Part shown: positions 45,562 through 55,949 of the stretch, one piece after another
Layout: each line of letters starts with the position of its first letter
How positions within the stretch are numbered: the stretch's first letter is position 1
Source: an uncultured Collinsella sp.
Lineage (GTDB): Bacteria; Actinomycetota; Coriobacteriia; Coriobacteriales; Coriobacteriaceae
Reading direction: 5' to 3'
Assembly (NCBI GenBank): GCA_958349325.1
Contig: CATWCP010000002.1
Location: forward strand, 1 to 64,000
DNA: 64,000 bases
Position numbers and translations under genes: made by a program
Notes under the pieces: generated by a model
Told to the model about the DNA's origin: nothing
What the model saw: only the letters and a program-made list of their open reading frames with translations
The model's database searches: none

Positions 45562-45996
45562 TTACGAGAAGAAGAGGTCCAGCAGGGCCTCATCGTCATC
45601 GTCCTCATCGGCCGCGGCGCGATCCCAAACCTCAAGGTGGTCGTAGTTGCCCACAACCGTGACCTCGCGGTCGAGGTTCGCCTGCTTGCGGAGAGACTCG
45701 GAAAGACCGATACGACCGGCGCTGTCCACGTCCATCGACGTGGTGCGCTTGTTGATCGCCCTCATGAGCTTCTGGTCATTAATGTCACGCGGGTTAAAAC
45801 CCTCGTGGCCCTCACGACCCGCGAAGAGTCCTTCGACCCACTTATCGAAGGCCTCGGCAGAGAACACGTACAGAGCATCGACATCCAGGGCTTTGAACAC
45901 GCGAACGTGCTCTCCAAGCTCCTCGCGAAGGGGTGCAGGCAGGGACAGACGACCTTTTGCATCGAGATTGCGCTCGTATGCACCAGTCATTCCCAT
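45562..45996 (-). CDS. mraZ: Transcriptional regulator MraZ
   Basis: 144 residues, two SpoVT/AbrB-like MraZ domains (about 1-55 and 80-125) with the diagnostic DAKGRLSLPAPLREEL and DSAGRIGLSESLRKQA motifs. MraZ forms rings that bind repeated TGGGN boxes upstream of its own operon and control dcw transcription. Such boxes are present at 46081-46127. It is the first gene of the cluster. Confidence 0.96.
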   Translation of the reverse strand: MGMTGAYERNLDAKGRLSLPAPLREELGEHVRVFKALDVDALYVFSAEAFDKWVEGLFAGREGHEGFNPRDINDQKLMRAINKRTTSMDVDSAGRIGLSESLRKQANLDREVTVVGNYDHLEVWDRAAADEDDDDEALLDLFFS

Positions 45997-46064
45997 GTGC
46001 GCCCTCCCCTCGGTTACTCAGATGGCACGTACGCGGGGAACCACCCCGCCTGTCGACGTCATCA

Positions 46065-46093
46065 ATAATATGGGGAACTGCCCCATTTTTCAA
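46065..46093 (-). promoter_or_regulatory. Sigma-70-type promoter of the dcw operon
   Basis: On the minus strand TTGAAA (46093-46088), a 17-bp spacer and TATTAT (46070-46065) form a near-consensus promoter about 70 bp upstream of the mraZ start. The spacer contains a TGGGG box and the -35 overlaps a degenerate TGTTG box. Confidence 0.75.
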
Positions 46094-46127
46094 CACCTTT
46101 CCCCACCCCTTCCCCCACCCCGCCCCA
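46081..46127 (-). promoter_or_regulatory. MraZ operator: TGGGG box array
   Basis: TGGGG occurs on the minus strand at 46127-46123, 46117-46113, 46105-46101 and 46085-46081, with a degenerate TGTTG at 46095-46091. Start-to-start spacing is 10, 12, 10 and 10 bp. This matches the known MraZ operator layout of TGGGN boxes separated by 5 nt. Confidence 0.75.
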
Positions 46128-46361
46128 CCACTCCACGCCTAATATGCTGTAAAACACCCCCGAGCATATGTTCGAAAACACAATATGTTGTGTTTGCAGC
46201 AAAGACGGGATGCCACCTGTAGAACCACGCCCGCGAACCTCAACCTTCAAGTTGACCTTGAGGCGATTTTTACGTCCCTTTACACGCCGTTCACATCGCC
46301 CCCAAACTCCCCCACCCACGACACACACGGCCCACCGCCGCGTCGGTGTCTGGCGAAAAAT

Positions 46362-46423
46362 GGGGCGGGCCCCAGATTGCCCATGCGCGCAAAAGTGCGT
46401 ATCGGCAATCTGGGGCCCGCCCC
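46362..46423. repeat. Long hairpin with 20-bp perfect arms after xerD
   Basis: Arms 46362-46381 and 46404-46423 are perfect complements, with a 22-nt loop that itself contains a small GCGCA/TGCG pair. It lies 36 bp past the xerD stop and probably terminates it. Confidence 0.85.
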
Positions 46424-46458
46424 CCTTAATATTTATAAATATGCAGGTCAGCGAGGTG

Positions 46459-47400
46459 CTAGCGATGTGCCAGCGGATGCGCCGCCAGATAGACCTCGGT
46501 CAGTTGCGTGCGGTCGACATGTGTGTAGACCTGCGTGGTCGAAATATCGGCATGGCCCAAAATCTCCTGCAGCACACGCAGGTCGGCACCGCCCGCGAGC
46601 ATGTGGGTGGCAAAGGAGTGGCGCAAGGTGTGGGGATGGAGCCCCACCAGCCCCACTTGGCGCCCATACCGCTCGCATATCGCATGCACGGCCTGGCGCG
46701 ACAGGCGACGTCCGTTCTTATTTAAAAAGACCGCCAAGGTCTCCGTCCCGTGAGCATGGGCGGCCAGGAGAGTGCGCCCGTCACCTAGATAGTGTGTCAG
46801 GGCGCGAGCCGCGTTTCCCACCAACGGGGCCAGACGCTCCTTGGAGCCCTTACCGCGCACCAGGACAAACCCGTCATCGATATGGATATCGCCCACATCG
46901 AGCCCAACCAGCTCACTCACGCGCAAGCCGCAACCGTAAAGCACTTCCAAGATGGCATGATCGCGCAGCCCCATCTCGCCCTCGGGAAAGTCTTGATCGA
47001 GCAGCGCCGAGACATCCTCCACCGAAAGGTATTCCGGCAGGCGATCTGCCTTTTTGGGCAGGCGCAACGCCGCCGTCGGGTTTTGGGCCACGGCCCCATC
47101 GCGCACCAAAAAGGCATGCAGACCCTTCACGGCAGCAAGCGCGCGCTCCACCGAGGCGTCGGAATAGCCTCCGTCGCGGCGATCGGCAACGAAGCCCTCC
47201 ACGACCTGACGGCTCACATCTTCAAACGTCGCAATGTCAGCCCGCTCCAGATAGGCGCAGTACGTCGTCAGGTCACGACGGTAGGCCGCAATCGTATTGC
47301 GCGCCAAGCCCCGCTCGACCGCGAGGTAATCGAGATACTCCCCCGCCGCCACAGCGAGCGACGAGGGAGTAGCTTCGGTATGTTCCTGGTTCGCCGGCAC
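46459..47400 (-). CDS. xerD: Tyrosine recombinase XerD-type
   Basis: 313 residues. Xer recombinases resolve chromosome dimers at dif. The N-terminal SAM-like core-binding domain (about 14-100) is followed by the catalytic domain with Arg in GCGLRVSELVGL, HTLRHSFATHML (His-x-x-Arg), LGHADISTTQVYTHV (His, catalytic Tyr). The GTG at 47400 starts 2 nt after the pyrG stop; longer in-frame extensions run through pyrG and are rejected. The location next to pyrG is usual for a housekeeping Xer gene in actinobacteria. Confidence 0.92.
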   Translation of the reverse strand: MPANQEHTEATPSSLAVAAGEYLDYLAVERGLARNTIAAYRRDLTTYCAYLERADIATFEDVSRQVVEGFVADRRDGGYSDASVERALAAVKGLHAFLVRDGAVAQNPTAALRLPKKADRLPEYLSVEDVSALLDQDFPEGEMGLRDHAILEVLYGCGLRVSELVGLDVGDIHIDDGFVLVRGKGSKERLAPLVGNAARALTHYLGDGRTLLAAHAHGTETLAVFLNKNGRRLSRQAVHAICERYGRQVGLVGLHPHTLRHSFATHMLAGGADLRVLQEILGHADISTTQVYTHVDRTQLTEVYLAAHPLAHR

Positions 47401-47402
47401 CC

Positions 47403-49070
<1,668 letters not shown>

Positions 49071-49189
49071 TTACCTGCGCTTCCCGTAGAAGTTGTTTAT
49101 CCACATCTTACGGGTCTTCATTGTAATACTCGCGCCGCGGACCGTTCGCAATTTTTCTCGCGTGAGATTGCATTTCTCAATCTTGAAAC

Positions 49190-49216
49190 AAAACGCCGCC
49201 CGGTTTCCCAGGCGGC
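49190..49216 (-). terminator. Terminator of the winged-helix gene
   Basis: A CGCCGCC/GGCGGCG stem (near 49194-49217) lies about 25 bp past the stop at 49243, followed on the minus strand by GTTTTGTTTC. Confidence 0.75.
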
Positions 49217-49242
49217 GTCGCTATGGCAAGGGTTACATGCTG

Positions 49243-49581
49243 CTATCGATCAGCAACCTCGTCCTCAAGCATTTCTTGAACGAGCATGCCGGTACGGACG
49301 CCCTCAAGATACCACTCGCCACGTTCGGTGAGGCAAATGCCATTTGCAAGCTGACCGCCGTCGTCGCTATAACGCGAGACGACATCAATCATGCCTTCGG
49401 ACTCCAAGCGATCGATTGCGGCGCGGGCACGATACGGCGAAACCCCCACGCGCTCGGCAAGCGTTTTGCGCGAGAAACCATACGGCCCGCCATTGTCTTC
49501 GGTTTGCTGGTCGATCTCCATCAACACCAGCACTTCGACACGCTTCATATCGTTGACACTCGCACGACCCTTGCCCGCCAT
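49243..49581 (-). CDS. Small winged-helix DNA-binding protein
   Basis: 112 residues. A helix-turn-helix pattern is clear in YGFSRKTLAERVGVSPYRARAAIDRLESEGMIDVV (about 34-68), followed by a wing-like GGQLANGICLTERG. This resembles MarR/PadR-type winged helices, but no ligand domain is present. The ATG at 49581 follows GAGGAGG. It stands alone between pyrG and the DUF1846 gene; targets are unknown. Confidence 0.75.
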   Translation of the reverse strand: MAGKGRASVNDMKRVEVLVLMEIDQQTEDNGGPYGFSRKTLAERVGVSPYRARAAIDRLESEGMIDVVSRYSDDGGQLANGICLTERGEWYLEGVRTGMLVQEMLEDEVADR

Positions 49582-49779
49582 AGCAGCCTCCTCAAACCGA
49601 GCACGAGCATCTAACGCGCCGTGCGCGACCGACACACCTCACGATGGCAGGTAATATCCATCATGCGGCATCCCGCTAAGGATGAAACAGTTACGGTTAT
49701 TGTATACCGCTCAAATTGTTTCTAGGCAGGTAAACAGCTATTTTTCGCCGAAATAGGCGCTTTATTGATCAAAAAGCCG

Positions 49780-49810
49780 TACCGGGCGCTAACCCGATAC
49801 GGCCAAAATG
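49780..49810 (-). terminator. Terminator of the DUF1846 gene
   Basis: The stem CCGTACCGGG pairs with CCCGATACGG (one mismatch). On the minus strand it is followed by CTTTTTGATC. It lies about 30 bp past the stop at 49838. Confidence 0.8.
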
Positions 49811-49837
49811 CAATGCAATTACCGCGGTGCTTCAAAC

Positions 49838-51319
49838 TTAGCGATGGAAGAAACCGCGGCGCTCAAACTTGGGCTCGCAGCACACGTTGATACCCAGTTT
49901 GCGCAGTACCGTCTCGTCCGTCGGCGAGATAATCACGCTAAAGAAGGCATCGCAACCGCGCAGCTGCTCCAGGCCCGAAAGGACGCGAGCGGCCGTCTCA
50001 CTCGTGGCCGAGGTGATCGACAGCGCCATAAGCGTCTCGTCGGTGTGGAGGCGCGGGTTTTTGCTGCCCAGGAAATGCGTCTTGAGCTTGCTGATGGGCT
50101 CGATCGCTTCATCGCTAATGACCTCGAGCTCAAGGTCGACGCCCGAGACATGCTTAAGTGCATTCATGATGAGCGAGCTCGCGGCGCCCAGGCGCGTGGA
50201 AGTCTTGCCGGTCACCACGGAGCCATCGGGCATGACCATGGCACCCACGGGACCACCCGTCAGCTGCTCCCTGGTGAGGGCTGCCGAGCGCGCCGGTGAG
50301 TAGTTCTTATCGATGCCGGCTTTCTTCATAATAATCTTGAGACGGTCGACTTGCTCATCGCCCACGCCGGTACGGCGCACATTTTCGACCGCGGTAAAGT
50401 AGCGGCGGACGATCTCCATCTTGGAAGCATCGCGGCAGGCATCGTCATCGGTGATGGCAAAGCCGACCATATTGACGCCCATGTCCGTAGGGCTCTGGTA
50501 GGGGCTCTTGCCCAGGATCTTTTCCATCAGGGCACGGACTACCGGGAAGGCCTCGACGTCGCGGTTGTAGTTGACCGTGGTCTTGTTGTAGGCCTCAAGG
50601 TGGAACGAATCGATGATATTGGCGTCGTCGAGGTCAGCCGTGGCGGCCTCGTAGGCAATATTGACCGGATGCGTCAGAGGAAGATTCCAGACAGGGAAGG
50701 TCTCGAACTTGGCATAGCCGGCGGCCGTGCCATGCTTGTGCTCGTGATAGAGCTGAGACAGGCAGGTGGCAAGCTTGCCCGAGCCAGGACCGGGGGCAGT
50801 GACCACGACGAGCGGTCGGGTGGTCTCGACAAACTCGTTCTTGCCGTAGCCATCGTCGGACACGATCAGATCGACATCGTGCGGATACCCCTCGATGGGA
50901 TAGTGCAGCTTGGCGGGAATACCGAGCGCGTTCAGACGGTTGCGGAACACATCGGCAGCGGGCTGGCCGGCGTACTGGGTGATGACCACAGCCGCGACGG
51001 CAAAGCCGTTGCCGCGGAACAGGTCAACCAGGCGCAGCACATCCTCGTCATAGGTAATACCGAGGTCACCACGAGCCTTGTTTTTCTCGATGTGGTTCGC
51101 GTTGATCGCGATGATAACCTCGACATCGTCGGCGATGCTCTTGAGCATGCGGAACTTGCTGTCCGGTTCAAAACCCGGCAGCACGCGGCTCGCATGATAG
51201 TCATCGAACAGCTTACCGCCAAACTCCAAATAGAGCTTGCCACCAAACTGCGAGATGCGCTCCTTAATGTGAGCAGCCTGCAGCTCGATATACTTCGCGT
51301 TGTCGAAACCCTGGCGCAT
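49838..51319 (-). CDS. DUF1846 family protein
   Basis: 493 residues, the full length of the DUF1846 family. Structures of members show a nucleoside-binding-like fold, but no function is established. Visible segments are RQGFDNAKYIELQAAHIKERI, KLYLEFGGKL and VTAPGPGSGKLATCLSQLYHE, the last resembling a P-loop (GPGSGK). The ATG at 51319 follows GGGAG. It is single, with a repeat-rich region upstream. Confidence 0.88.
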   Translation of the reverse strand: MRQGFDNAKYIELQAAHIKERISQFGGKLYLEFGGKLFDDYHASRVLPGFEPDSKFRMLKSIADDVEVIIAINANHIEKNKARGDLGITYDEDVLRLVDLFRGNGFAVAAVVITQYAGQPAADVFRNRLNALGIPAKLHYPIEGYPHDVDLIVSDDGYGKNEFVETTRPLVVVTAPGPGSGKLATCLSQLYHEHKHGTAAGYAKFETFPVWNLPLTHPVNIAYEAATADLDDANIIDSFHLEAYNKTTVNYNRDVEAFPVVRALMEKILGKSPYQSPTDMGVNMVGFAITDDDACRDASKMEIVRRYFTAVENVRRTGVGDEQVDRLKIIMKKAGIDKNYSPARSAALTREQLTGGPVGAMVMPDGSVVTGKTSTRLGAASSLIMNALKHVSGVDLELEVISDEAIEPISKLKTHFLGSKNPRLHTDETLMALSITSATSETAARVLSGLEQLRGCDAFFSVIISPTDETVLRKLGINVCCEPKFERRGFFHR

Positions 51320-51429
51320 ATATGGCTCCCATCCCGTTTCCATTTAATGTTCTAGGCGATTATAACGGAGCAGACCCTCCCCAACGCCCAAGCAATCAAC
51401 TGGCACCAACCAAACACGCCATCGATAAG

Positions 51430-51492
51430 TTGCGGTGAAATAGTTCCCGTTTAACCCCTCAAGACGGCCAAACAGGAACTATTCCACCGCAA
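51430..51492 (+). repeat. 63-nt palindromic repeat, copy 2
   Basis: Same length and outer 13-nt arms as 12292-12354. The inner stem here is GTTCC/GGAAC, different from copy 1 but still paired. A shared ACGGCCAAA lies in the loop part. It is followed by CTTCCCCTTTTGGC, similar to copy 1's tail. Confidence 0.8.
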
Positions 51493-51643
51493 CTTCCCCT
51501 TTTGGCGCAAAGTAATCTGACCCCTTTGCACCAACAGCAGAAACGTTGCGGGCAGAGAACGGACAGCGAACAGGCACCAGAGCGAGCAAGCTGTCCCCCT
51601 GCAGCAACAATGGCAGCGCCGCAGGTGGAGCAAAAGTCAGCGA

Positions 51644-51741
51644 AAGCCCGCCAGAGCGAGCAAGGTGACGTGAAAGAGGAGGGCATAGGCCTTTTGGCCA
51701 TGCCCGACGATTGAACGTCAGATTGCCGCTCTGGCGGGCTT
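51644..51741. repeat. 15-bp inverted repeat spanning part of the 87-nt element
   Basis: AAGCCCGCCAGAGCG (51644-51658) is perfectly complementary to 51727-51741, which lies inside the 87-nt repeat. The first copy of the repeat has a different sequence at that position and its partner arm, if any, is not found within the window. Confidence 0.75.
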
Positions 51742-51782
51742 GCAGCGTCGAGTGGTTCCGGCGTTTGGTAAAACGCCGGAAC
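51696..51782. repeat. 87-nt dispersed repeat, copy 2
   Basis: Gap-free partner of 59-145. It ends in the perfect hairpin 51755-51766/51771-51782 with the conserved loop GGTA. Stem bases differ from copy 1 in a pair-preserving way. Confidence 0.8.
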
Positions 51783-51790
51783 ACAAGAGC

Positions 51791-51821
51791 GCCCCCTCCC
51801 GCGCACGGAACGGGAGGGGGC
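51791..51821 (-). terminator. Terminator of the YfcC-type transporter gene
   Basis: An 11-bp stem GCCCCCTCCCG (51791-51801) pairs with 51811-51821. A second hairpin, 51838-51845/51851-51858, lies nearer the stop at 51924. No strong T-run is seen after either. Confidence 0.65.
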
Positions 51822-51923
51822 TAAAGGTAGGAGTCTACCGGTGGGTTTACCCCACCGGACAGACGATGACCAGGTGATCCTCTACAGGATCGTCAAGGTT
51901 TCCGTGGGGTACCCGTTGGGTAC

Positions 51924-53402
51924 TTAGATCAACACGCAGGCGACGGTCAGGATGATGGCGCAGACGACAGAGAGCGCGACGATGAGCTTAAGGGCAAACT
52001 TGAGCCAGGTCGTCCACTCGATCTTGGCCAGGGCGAGACCGCCCATGATGGCGCCGGAGGTCGGGGTGAAAAGGTTCACGACACCGATGGCGGCGGAGAA
52101 GATCATGACCATGACCTCAGGCGAGAAGCCGAGCTTAACAGCCAGCGGTCCCATGATGGGCATGGAGACGGTGGCCATACCGGAGGTCGAGGGGATCAGG
52201 AAGGACAGGCCGAAGTAGACCAGGAAGCTCATGGGAGCGAAGATCACGCCGGACAGGCCAGCCAGGGCATTGGCGGCAGCGTCGAGGACGAAGACATCGA
52301 GGCCGGTGTTAGCCATGAGGACGGAGATACCACGGGCGAGGGCGATGACGAGAACAACGGACATCATGTCGGCAGCGCCGGTGATGAAGGTGTTAACGAT
52401 CTGCTTCTCGGACAGGCCACCGATGATACCGATCAGGACGGCCATGAGGAAGAACCAGGTGGAAGCCTCGTCGAAGTACCACTGGCCAATGGGCAGGCCG
52501 GTGATCAGGGCAGACCAGCCCTGGACGACGGCGTTACCGTCGGCGTCGTAGACAGCGCCAGCGTCGAAGAAGTTGGCGACGCCCTCGTTGAGGTCGGCCA
52601 GCGGAATGAAGCCGACGATCATGACGACGAAGGTGAAGGCGAAGGCGATCAGAACACCCTTCTGACGACCGGTGAGCTTGACCTCCTTGTGGACCTCGGA
52701 AGCAGCCTTGCCGTGAGCCTCTTCGGCGTCCTTGAGCTCCTGCATCGACAGGATGGTGGAACCCTTGTCAGCCTTGACCTTCTTGGCGTAGCTCATCACG
52801 AAGAAGATGGACATAGCGGTAGTGACAATCCACAGGACGGCACCGAGGCCGATGATGATGGACTGGTTGACCTCAATGCCAACGCCGGTCAGAGCGTCGA
52901 CGGCAGCGCCGACGGCGAACGGGTTAACCGTGGAGCCCAGGCAGCCGCAGCCAGCGCCGAGCAGGACGGTAGCGGCACCGACCATGGGGTCGAAGCCAGC
53001 AGCCATCATGGTAGCGGCGAGCAGGGCGTAGAAGGGAACGGTCTCCTCGCACATACCATAGGTGGTACCACCGAGGGAGAAGATGAGCATCAGCACGGGA
53101 ATGAGCATAATCTCGTTGCCCTTAAGCTTCTGCACCAGAACGGCGATGCCGTTGTCCAGAGCGCCGGTCTCGGTCATCATGCCGAGGAAGCCGCCCAGGA
53201 TCATAACGAAGAGGCAGACGGGCAGAGCGTCAGCGAAGCCCTTAATCGGGGCGGTGCAGAAATCGCTCAGACGGGCGGCAGTAACCGCGCCGCCGGACGT
53301 GCCGGAGACGATAACGGTAATCACTGCGACAATTGCCAGCAGAGCAAGAAGAATGGTGAACGATGAAGGCATACCGCGCTTTTTCTTAGCGGTCTCAGTC
53401 AT
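51924..53402 (-). CDS. YfcC family (arginine/ornithine antiporter-like) transporter
   Basis: 492 residues with about twelve membrane helices, basic at the N-terminus. Family blocks include LGGTTYGMCEETVPFYALL, GAGCGCLGSTVNPFA and IPSTSGMATVSMPIMGPLA, matching the YfcC/C4-dicarboxylate (DcuC-like) superfamily. In many bacteria these genes sit beside arginine deiminase genes and are presumed arginine-ornithine exchangers; the position after arcB supports that. The ATG at 53402 lies after AAGGGGG. Substrate is inferred from context only. Confidence 0.82.
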   Translation of the reverse strand: MTETAKKKRGMPSSFTILLALLAIVAVITVIVSGTSGGAVTAARLSDFCTAPIKGFADALPVCLFVMILGGFLGMMTETGALDNGIAVLVQKLKGNEIMLIPVLMLIFSLGGTTYGMCEETVPFYALLAATMMAAGFDPMVGAATVLLGAGCGCLGSTVNPFAVGAAVDALTGVGIEVNQSIIIGLGAVLWIVTTAMSIFFVMSYAKKVKADKGSTILSMQELKDAEEAHGKAASEVHKEVKLTGRQKGVLIAFAFTFVVMIVGFIPLADLNEGVANFFDAGAVYDADGNAVVQGWSALITGLPIGQWYFDEASTWFFLMAVLIGIIGGLSEKQIVNTFITGAADMMSVVLVIALARGISVLMANTGLDVFVLDAAANALAGLSGVIFAPMSFLVYFGLSFLIPSTSGMATVSMPIMGPLAVKLGFSPEVMVMIFSAAIGVVNLFTPTSGAIMGGLALAKIEWTTWLKFALKLIVALSVVCAIILTVACVLI

Positions 53403-53502
53403 AGTTCTCATCCCCCCTTCATAAATCATTTACTGATCTCGCCAGAAGCGGCTCTTCCGTGCCGTGCCTGCCGCTTGATGCGAGATTATTACCAGATAAA
53501 AC

Positions 53503-53534
53503 CGCTCGGGGTGTGCAGCAATACACCCCGAGCG
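53503..53534 (-). terminator. arcB terminator
   Basis: A perfect 12-bp stem CGCTCGGGGTGT (53503-53514) pairs with 53523-53534. On the minus strand it is followed by GTTTTATCTGG. Confidence 0.88.
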
Positions 53535-53549
53535 AGATGCTAGATGCTC

Positions 53550-54545
53550 TTACTTGAGCGTGGCGTACATGACAGCCTTAATGGTGTGCATGCGGTTCTC
53601 GGCCTCGTCGAAGACCTTGGAAGCGGGGCTCTCGAAGACCTCGTCGGTGACCTCCTGCTCGGTGATGCCGAACTGCTCGCACTTCTCGGCGCCAATGGTG
53701 GTGTTGGTGTCGTGGAAGCTGGGCAGGCAGTGCAGGAAGATAGCACCCGGGTTGGCCATAGCCATGACCTCGGAGGTAACACGATACGGGGTGAGCTGAG
53801 CGATGCGCTCGGCCCAGACCTCGTCGGGCTCGCCCATGGAGACCCACACGTCGGTGTAGATAACGTCGGCACCCGTGACGCCGTCCTTGACATCGGTGGT
53901 CAGCTTGATGGTGCAGCCGTTAGCCTCGGCGATGGGCTTGCAGGCCTCGATGACGTCGTCAGCGGGCATGCACTCCTCGGGGCCGCAGGCCACGAAGTTC
54001 ATGCCGAGCTTGGAGCAGACGACCATGAGGGAGCGAGCGACATTGTTCTTGCAGTCGCCCATGAAGACGAGGGTCTTGCCCTTGATGTCGTAGTTGAAGT
54101 TCTCCTGGACGGTCAGGATATCGGCGAGCATCTGGGTGGGATGCCACTCAGTGGTCAGGCCGTTCCACACGGGCACGCCGGACTTAGCAGCGAGCTCCTC
54201 GACGTCATCCTGGGCAAAGCCACGGAACTCGATGCCGTCATACATGCGGCCGAGAACGCGGGCGGTGTCCTCGATGGACTCCTTCTTGCCCATCTGCGAC
54301 GAACCGGGATCGAGATAGGTCACGCCCATGCCCAGGTCCATGCCGCCGACCTCGAAGGCGCAGCGGGTACGAGTGGAGGTCTTCTGGAAGAGCAGAACGA
54401 TGTTCTTGCCCTCGAGATAGCGATGCGGAACGCCAGCGCGCTTCATATCCTTGAAGTTCTTGGAGAGCTTGAGCAGGTACTCGATCTCCTCGGTGGTGAG
54501 GTCGAGAAGCTTGAGGAAGCTACGGCCGGAGAGGTTAACACCCAT
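53550..54545 (-). CDS. arcB: Ornithine carbamoyltransferase
   Basis: 331 residues. Carbamoyl-phosphate motif STRTR in [36 protein letters not shown] and the ornithine-site HCLPSFHD are present. It lies between arcA and the transporter, so the catabolic role (citrulline to ornithine plus carbamoyl phosphate) is likely. The sequence alone cannot exclude an anabolic role with argG/argH. A hairpin separates it from arcA. Confidence 0.92.
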   Translation of the reverse strand: MGVNLSGRSFLKLLDLTTEEIEYLLKLSKNFKDMKRAGVPHRYLEGKNIVLLFQKTSTRTRCAFEVGGMDLGMGVTYLDPGSSQMGKKESIEDTARVLGRMYDGIEFRGFAQDDVEELAAKSGVPVWNGLTTEWHPTQMLADILTVQENFNYDIKGKTLVFMGDCKNNVARSLMVVCSKLGMNFVACGPEECMPADDVIEACKPIAEANGCTIKLTTDVKDGVTGADVIYTDVWVSMGEPDEVWAERIAQLTPYRVTSEVMAMANPGAIFLHCLPSFHDTNTTIGAEKCEQFGITEQEVTDEVFESPASKVFDEAENRMHTIKAVMYATLK

Positions 54546-54609
54546 GGTTCGATTCCTTTCGAAGAAATGAATTACGTAAGTATCAGTGTTGCCCGTTTAA
54601 CGGGCGAAG

Positions 54610-54638
54610 CCGGTGCGGTTGTAGGGGGACCGCACCGG
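54610..54638 (-). terminator. Hairpin between arcA copy 1 and arcB
   Basis: A perfect 10-bp stem CCGGTGCGGT (54610-54619) pairs with 54629-54638, 13 bp past the arcA stop. No T-run; it may be an attenuator or mRNA stabiliser rather than a full stop. Confidence 0.6.
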
Positions 54639-54649
54639 GAACGGAAAGA

Positions 54650-55949
54650 CTTAGAGGTCCTCGCGCCAGAAGGGCATGCTCATGCAGCGCGGGCCGCCGC
54701 GGCCGCGGGAGAGCTCGGCGGAGGGCACGACGAGAAGGTCCAGGCCCTCCTTGTACAGCACGTCGTTGGTGACGGTGTTGCGGGCGTAGACGCAGATCTT
54801 GCCGGGCTCGACGCACAGGGTGTTGGAGCCGTCGTTCCACTGCTCGCGGGAGGCCGCGATCGGGTCGCCGCCGCCGCAGGGGATCAGCTTGACCTGGTCG
54901 ACGCCGGTGGCGTCCTCCAGGACGTGCTCGAGGGTGTCCTCGATCAGGCGGATGTTCACGTCGCCCGGGTTCTTGCCGGCGGTCAGCTCGTAGACGCGCA
55001 GGGTGCCCATGATGGCGGGGTGGATCGTGAACTTATCGACGTCGATCTGGGTGAAGACCGTGTCGAGGTGCATGAAGGCGCGCGAGACCGGGATATCGAA
55101 GGCCAGGATGCGCTCGACCTTGGAGTCGGAGTTCCAGAAGATGTTCTGGGCCATGACGTCGATCGCGGCGGCCTGGGTGCGCTGGGAGATGCCGACGGCG
55201 AGGGTCTTCTCGTTGATGTTCAGCACGTCGCCGCCCTCGGTGTGGAACTGGCAGTCGCGGCGGAAGTACAGCGAGACGTCCTTGTAGTCGGGGTGGTACT
55301 TGAAGATGTACTTGCCGTACAGGGTCTCGCGGTTGCGGGTGACCGAGTACATGCGGTTGAGGTTGACGCCCTCGCCGACGACCGCGAACGGGTCGCGGGT
55401 GAAGTAGAGGTTGGGCATCGGGTCGATGATCAGGTCGGACTCGGACTCGGAGTTGACCAGGGAGTCGAGGGTCGTGGACGCCGTGAGGGGCATGTCGATC
55501 TCGGACTTGGTCATGCCGGCCATGGTCTTCTTGACGAACTCGAGGTTGTCCTCGATGGAGTCCAGCTTCTCGCGGACGATCTGCGGCATGTGCTGGCCGC
55601 GGATGCCGGCCTCGGCGATGTACTGGTCGGTGAACTCGGCGCGGGCGCCGGGGACCTGGTCGAACACCTCGGCGACGAGGTTCTCGAGATAGAGGACCTC
55701 CACGCCCTGGTCCCTCAGGATCTGGGCGAAGGTGTCGTGCTCCTGCTGCGCGACCTCCAGGAACGGGACGTCGTCGAACAGGAGTCGCTCGAGCTCGTCG
55801 GGCGGCAGGTTGAGGAGCTCGTCGCCGGGACGGTGCAGGCAGACCTTCCTGAGCTTGCCGATCTCGGAAGGCACGTGCAGACCTTTCGTCATGGCCTCCT
55901 ACCTTTCTTTCGGGCCCTTGTCAGGGCCGATTCGTTAGCGCCCCTCCGT
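54650..55949. repeat. 1,300-bp identical direct repeat, copy 1 (arcA)
   Basis: It matches 57739-59038 without a visible difference: the 413 codons, the first 57 bp upstream and 1 bp past the stop. Flanking bases differ at 54649/57738 and 55950/59039. Confidence 0.9.
54651..55892 (-). CDS. arcA: Arginine deiminase, copy 1
   Basis: 413 residues. ArcA hydrolyses arginine to citrulline and ammonia, the first step of the deiminase pathway. The catalytic Cys403 is in GGPRCMSMPF; FHTEGGDVLNI and HLDTVF carry the catalytic Glu and His. It is identical to the copy at 57740-58981. Almost all third positions are G or C, a stronger bias than in neighbours. It precedes arcB and the transporter, and its upstream DNA carries GAACGG repeats. 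Confidence 0.96.
   Translation of the reverse strand: MTKGLHVPSEIGKLRKVCLHRPGDELLNLPPDELERLLFDDVPFLEVAQQEHDTFAQILRDQGVEVLYLENLVAEVFDQVPGARAEFTDQYIAEAGIRGQHMPQIVREKLDSIEDNLEFVKKTMAGMTKSEIDMPLTASTTLDSLVNSESESDLIIDPMPNLYFTRDPFAVVGEGVNLNRMYSVTRNRETLYGKYIFKYHPDYKDVSLYFRRDCQFHTEGGDVLNINEKTLAVGISQRTQAAAIDVMAQNIFWNSDSKVERILAFDIPVSRAFMHLDTVFTQIDVDKFTIHPAIMGTLRVYELTAGKNPGDVNIRLIEDTLEHVLEDATGVDQVKLIPCGGGDPIAASREQWNDGSNTLCVEPGKICVYARNTVTNDVLYKEGLDLLVVPSAELSRGRGGPRCMSMPFWREDL

Larger units (their letters stand above)
45997..46458. other. Intergenic region mraZ/xerD
   Basis: It holds the dcw promoter (46065-46093), MraZ boxes (46081-46127), a stretch 46140-46330 with nothing I can assign, and the long hairpin at 46362-46423 after xerD. 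A small ORF in this region is composed of the box-rich sequence and is not called. Confidence 0.6.
51320..51923. other. Repeat-rich intergenic island
   Basis: 604 bp between two minus-strand genes. In order it holds: the 63-nt palindrome (51430-51492); a hairpin 51502-51512/51524-51534; a nested structure GTTGC...GCAAC about 51545-51606 enclosing GGACAGC/GCTGTCC (51561-51567/51590-51596); a direct repeat CCAGAGCGAGCAAG at 51577-51590 and 51651-51664; a 15-bp stem 51644-51658/51727-51741 around the 87-nt repeat; and the transporter terminators. No ORF is credible. Confidence 0.75.

Noticed and set aside
46062..46328. Small ORFs in the mraZ upstream region
   Set aside because: They consist of the TGGGG box array and flanking repeats; no coding character.
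46459..47400. xerD as a prophage or integron integrase
   Set aside because: Its position directly after pyrG and its full Xer features point to the housekeeping dimer-resolution recombinase; no phage genes are nearby.
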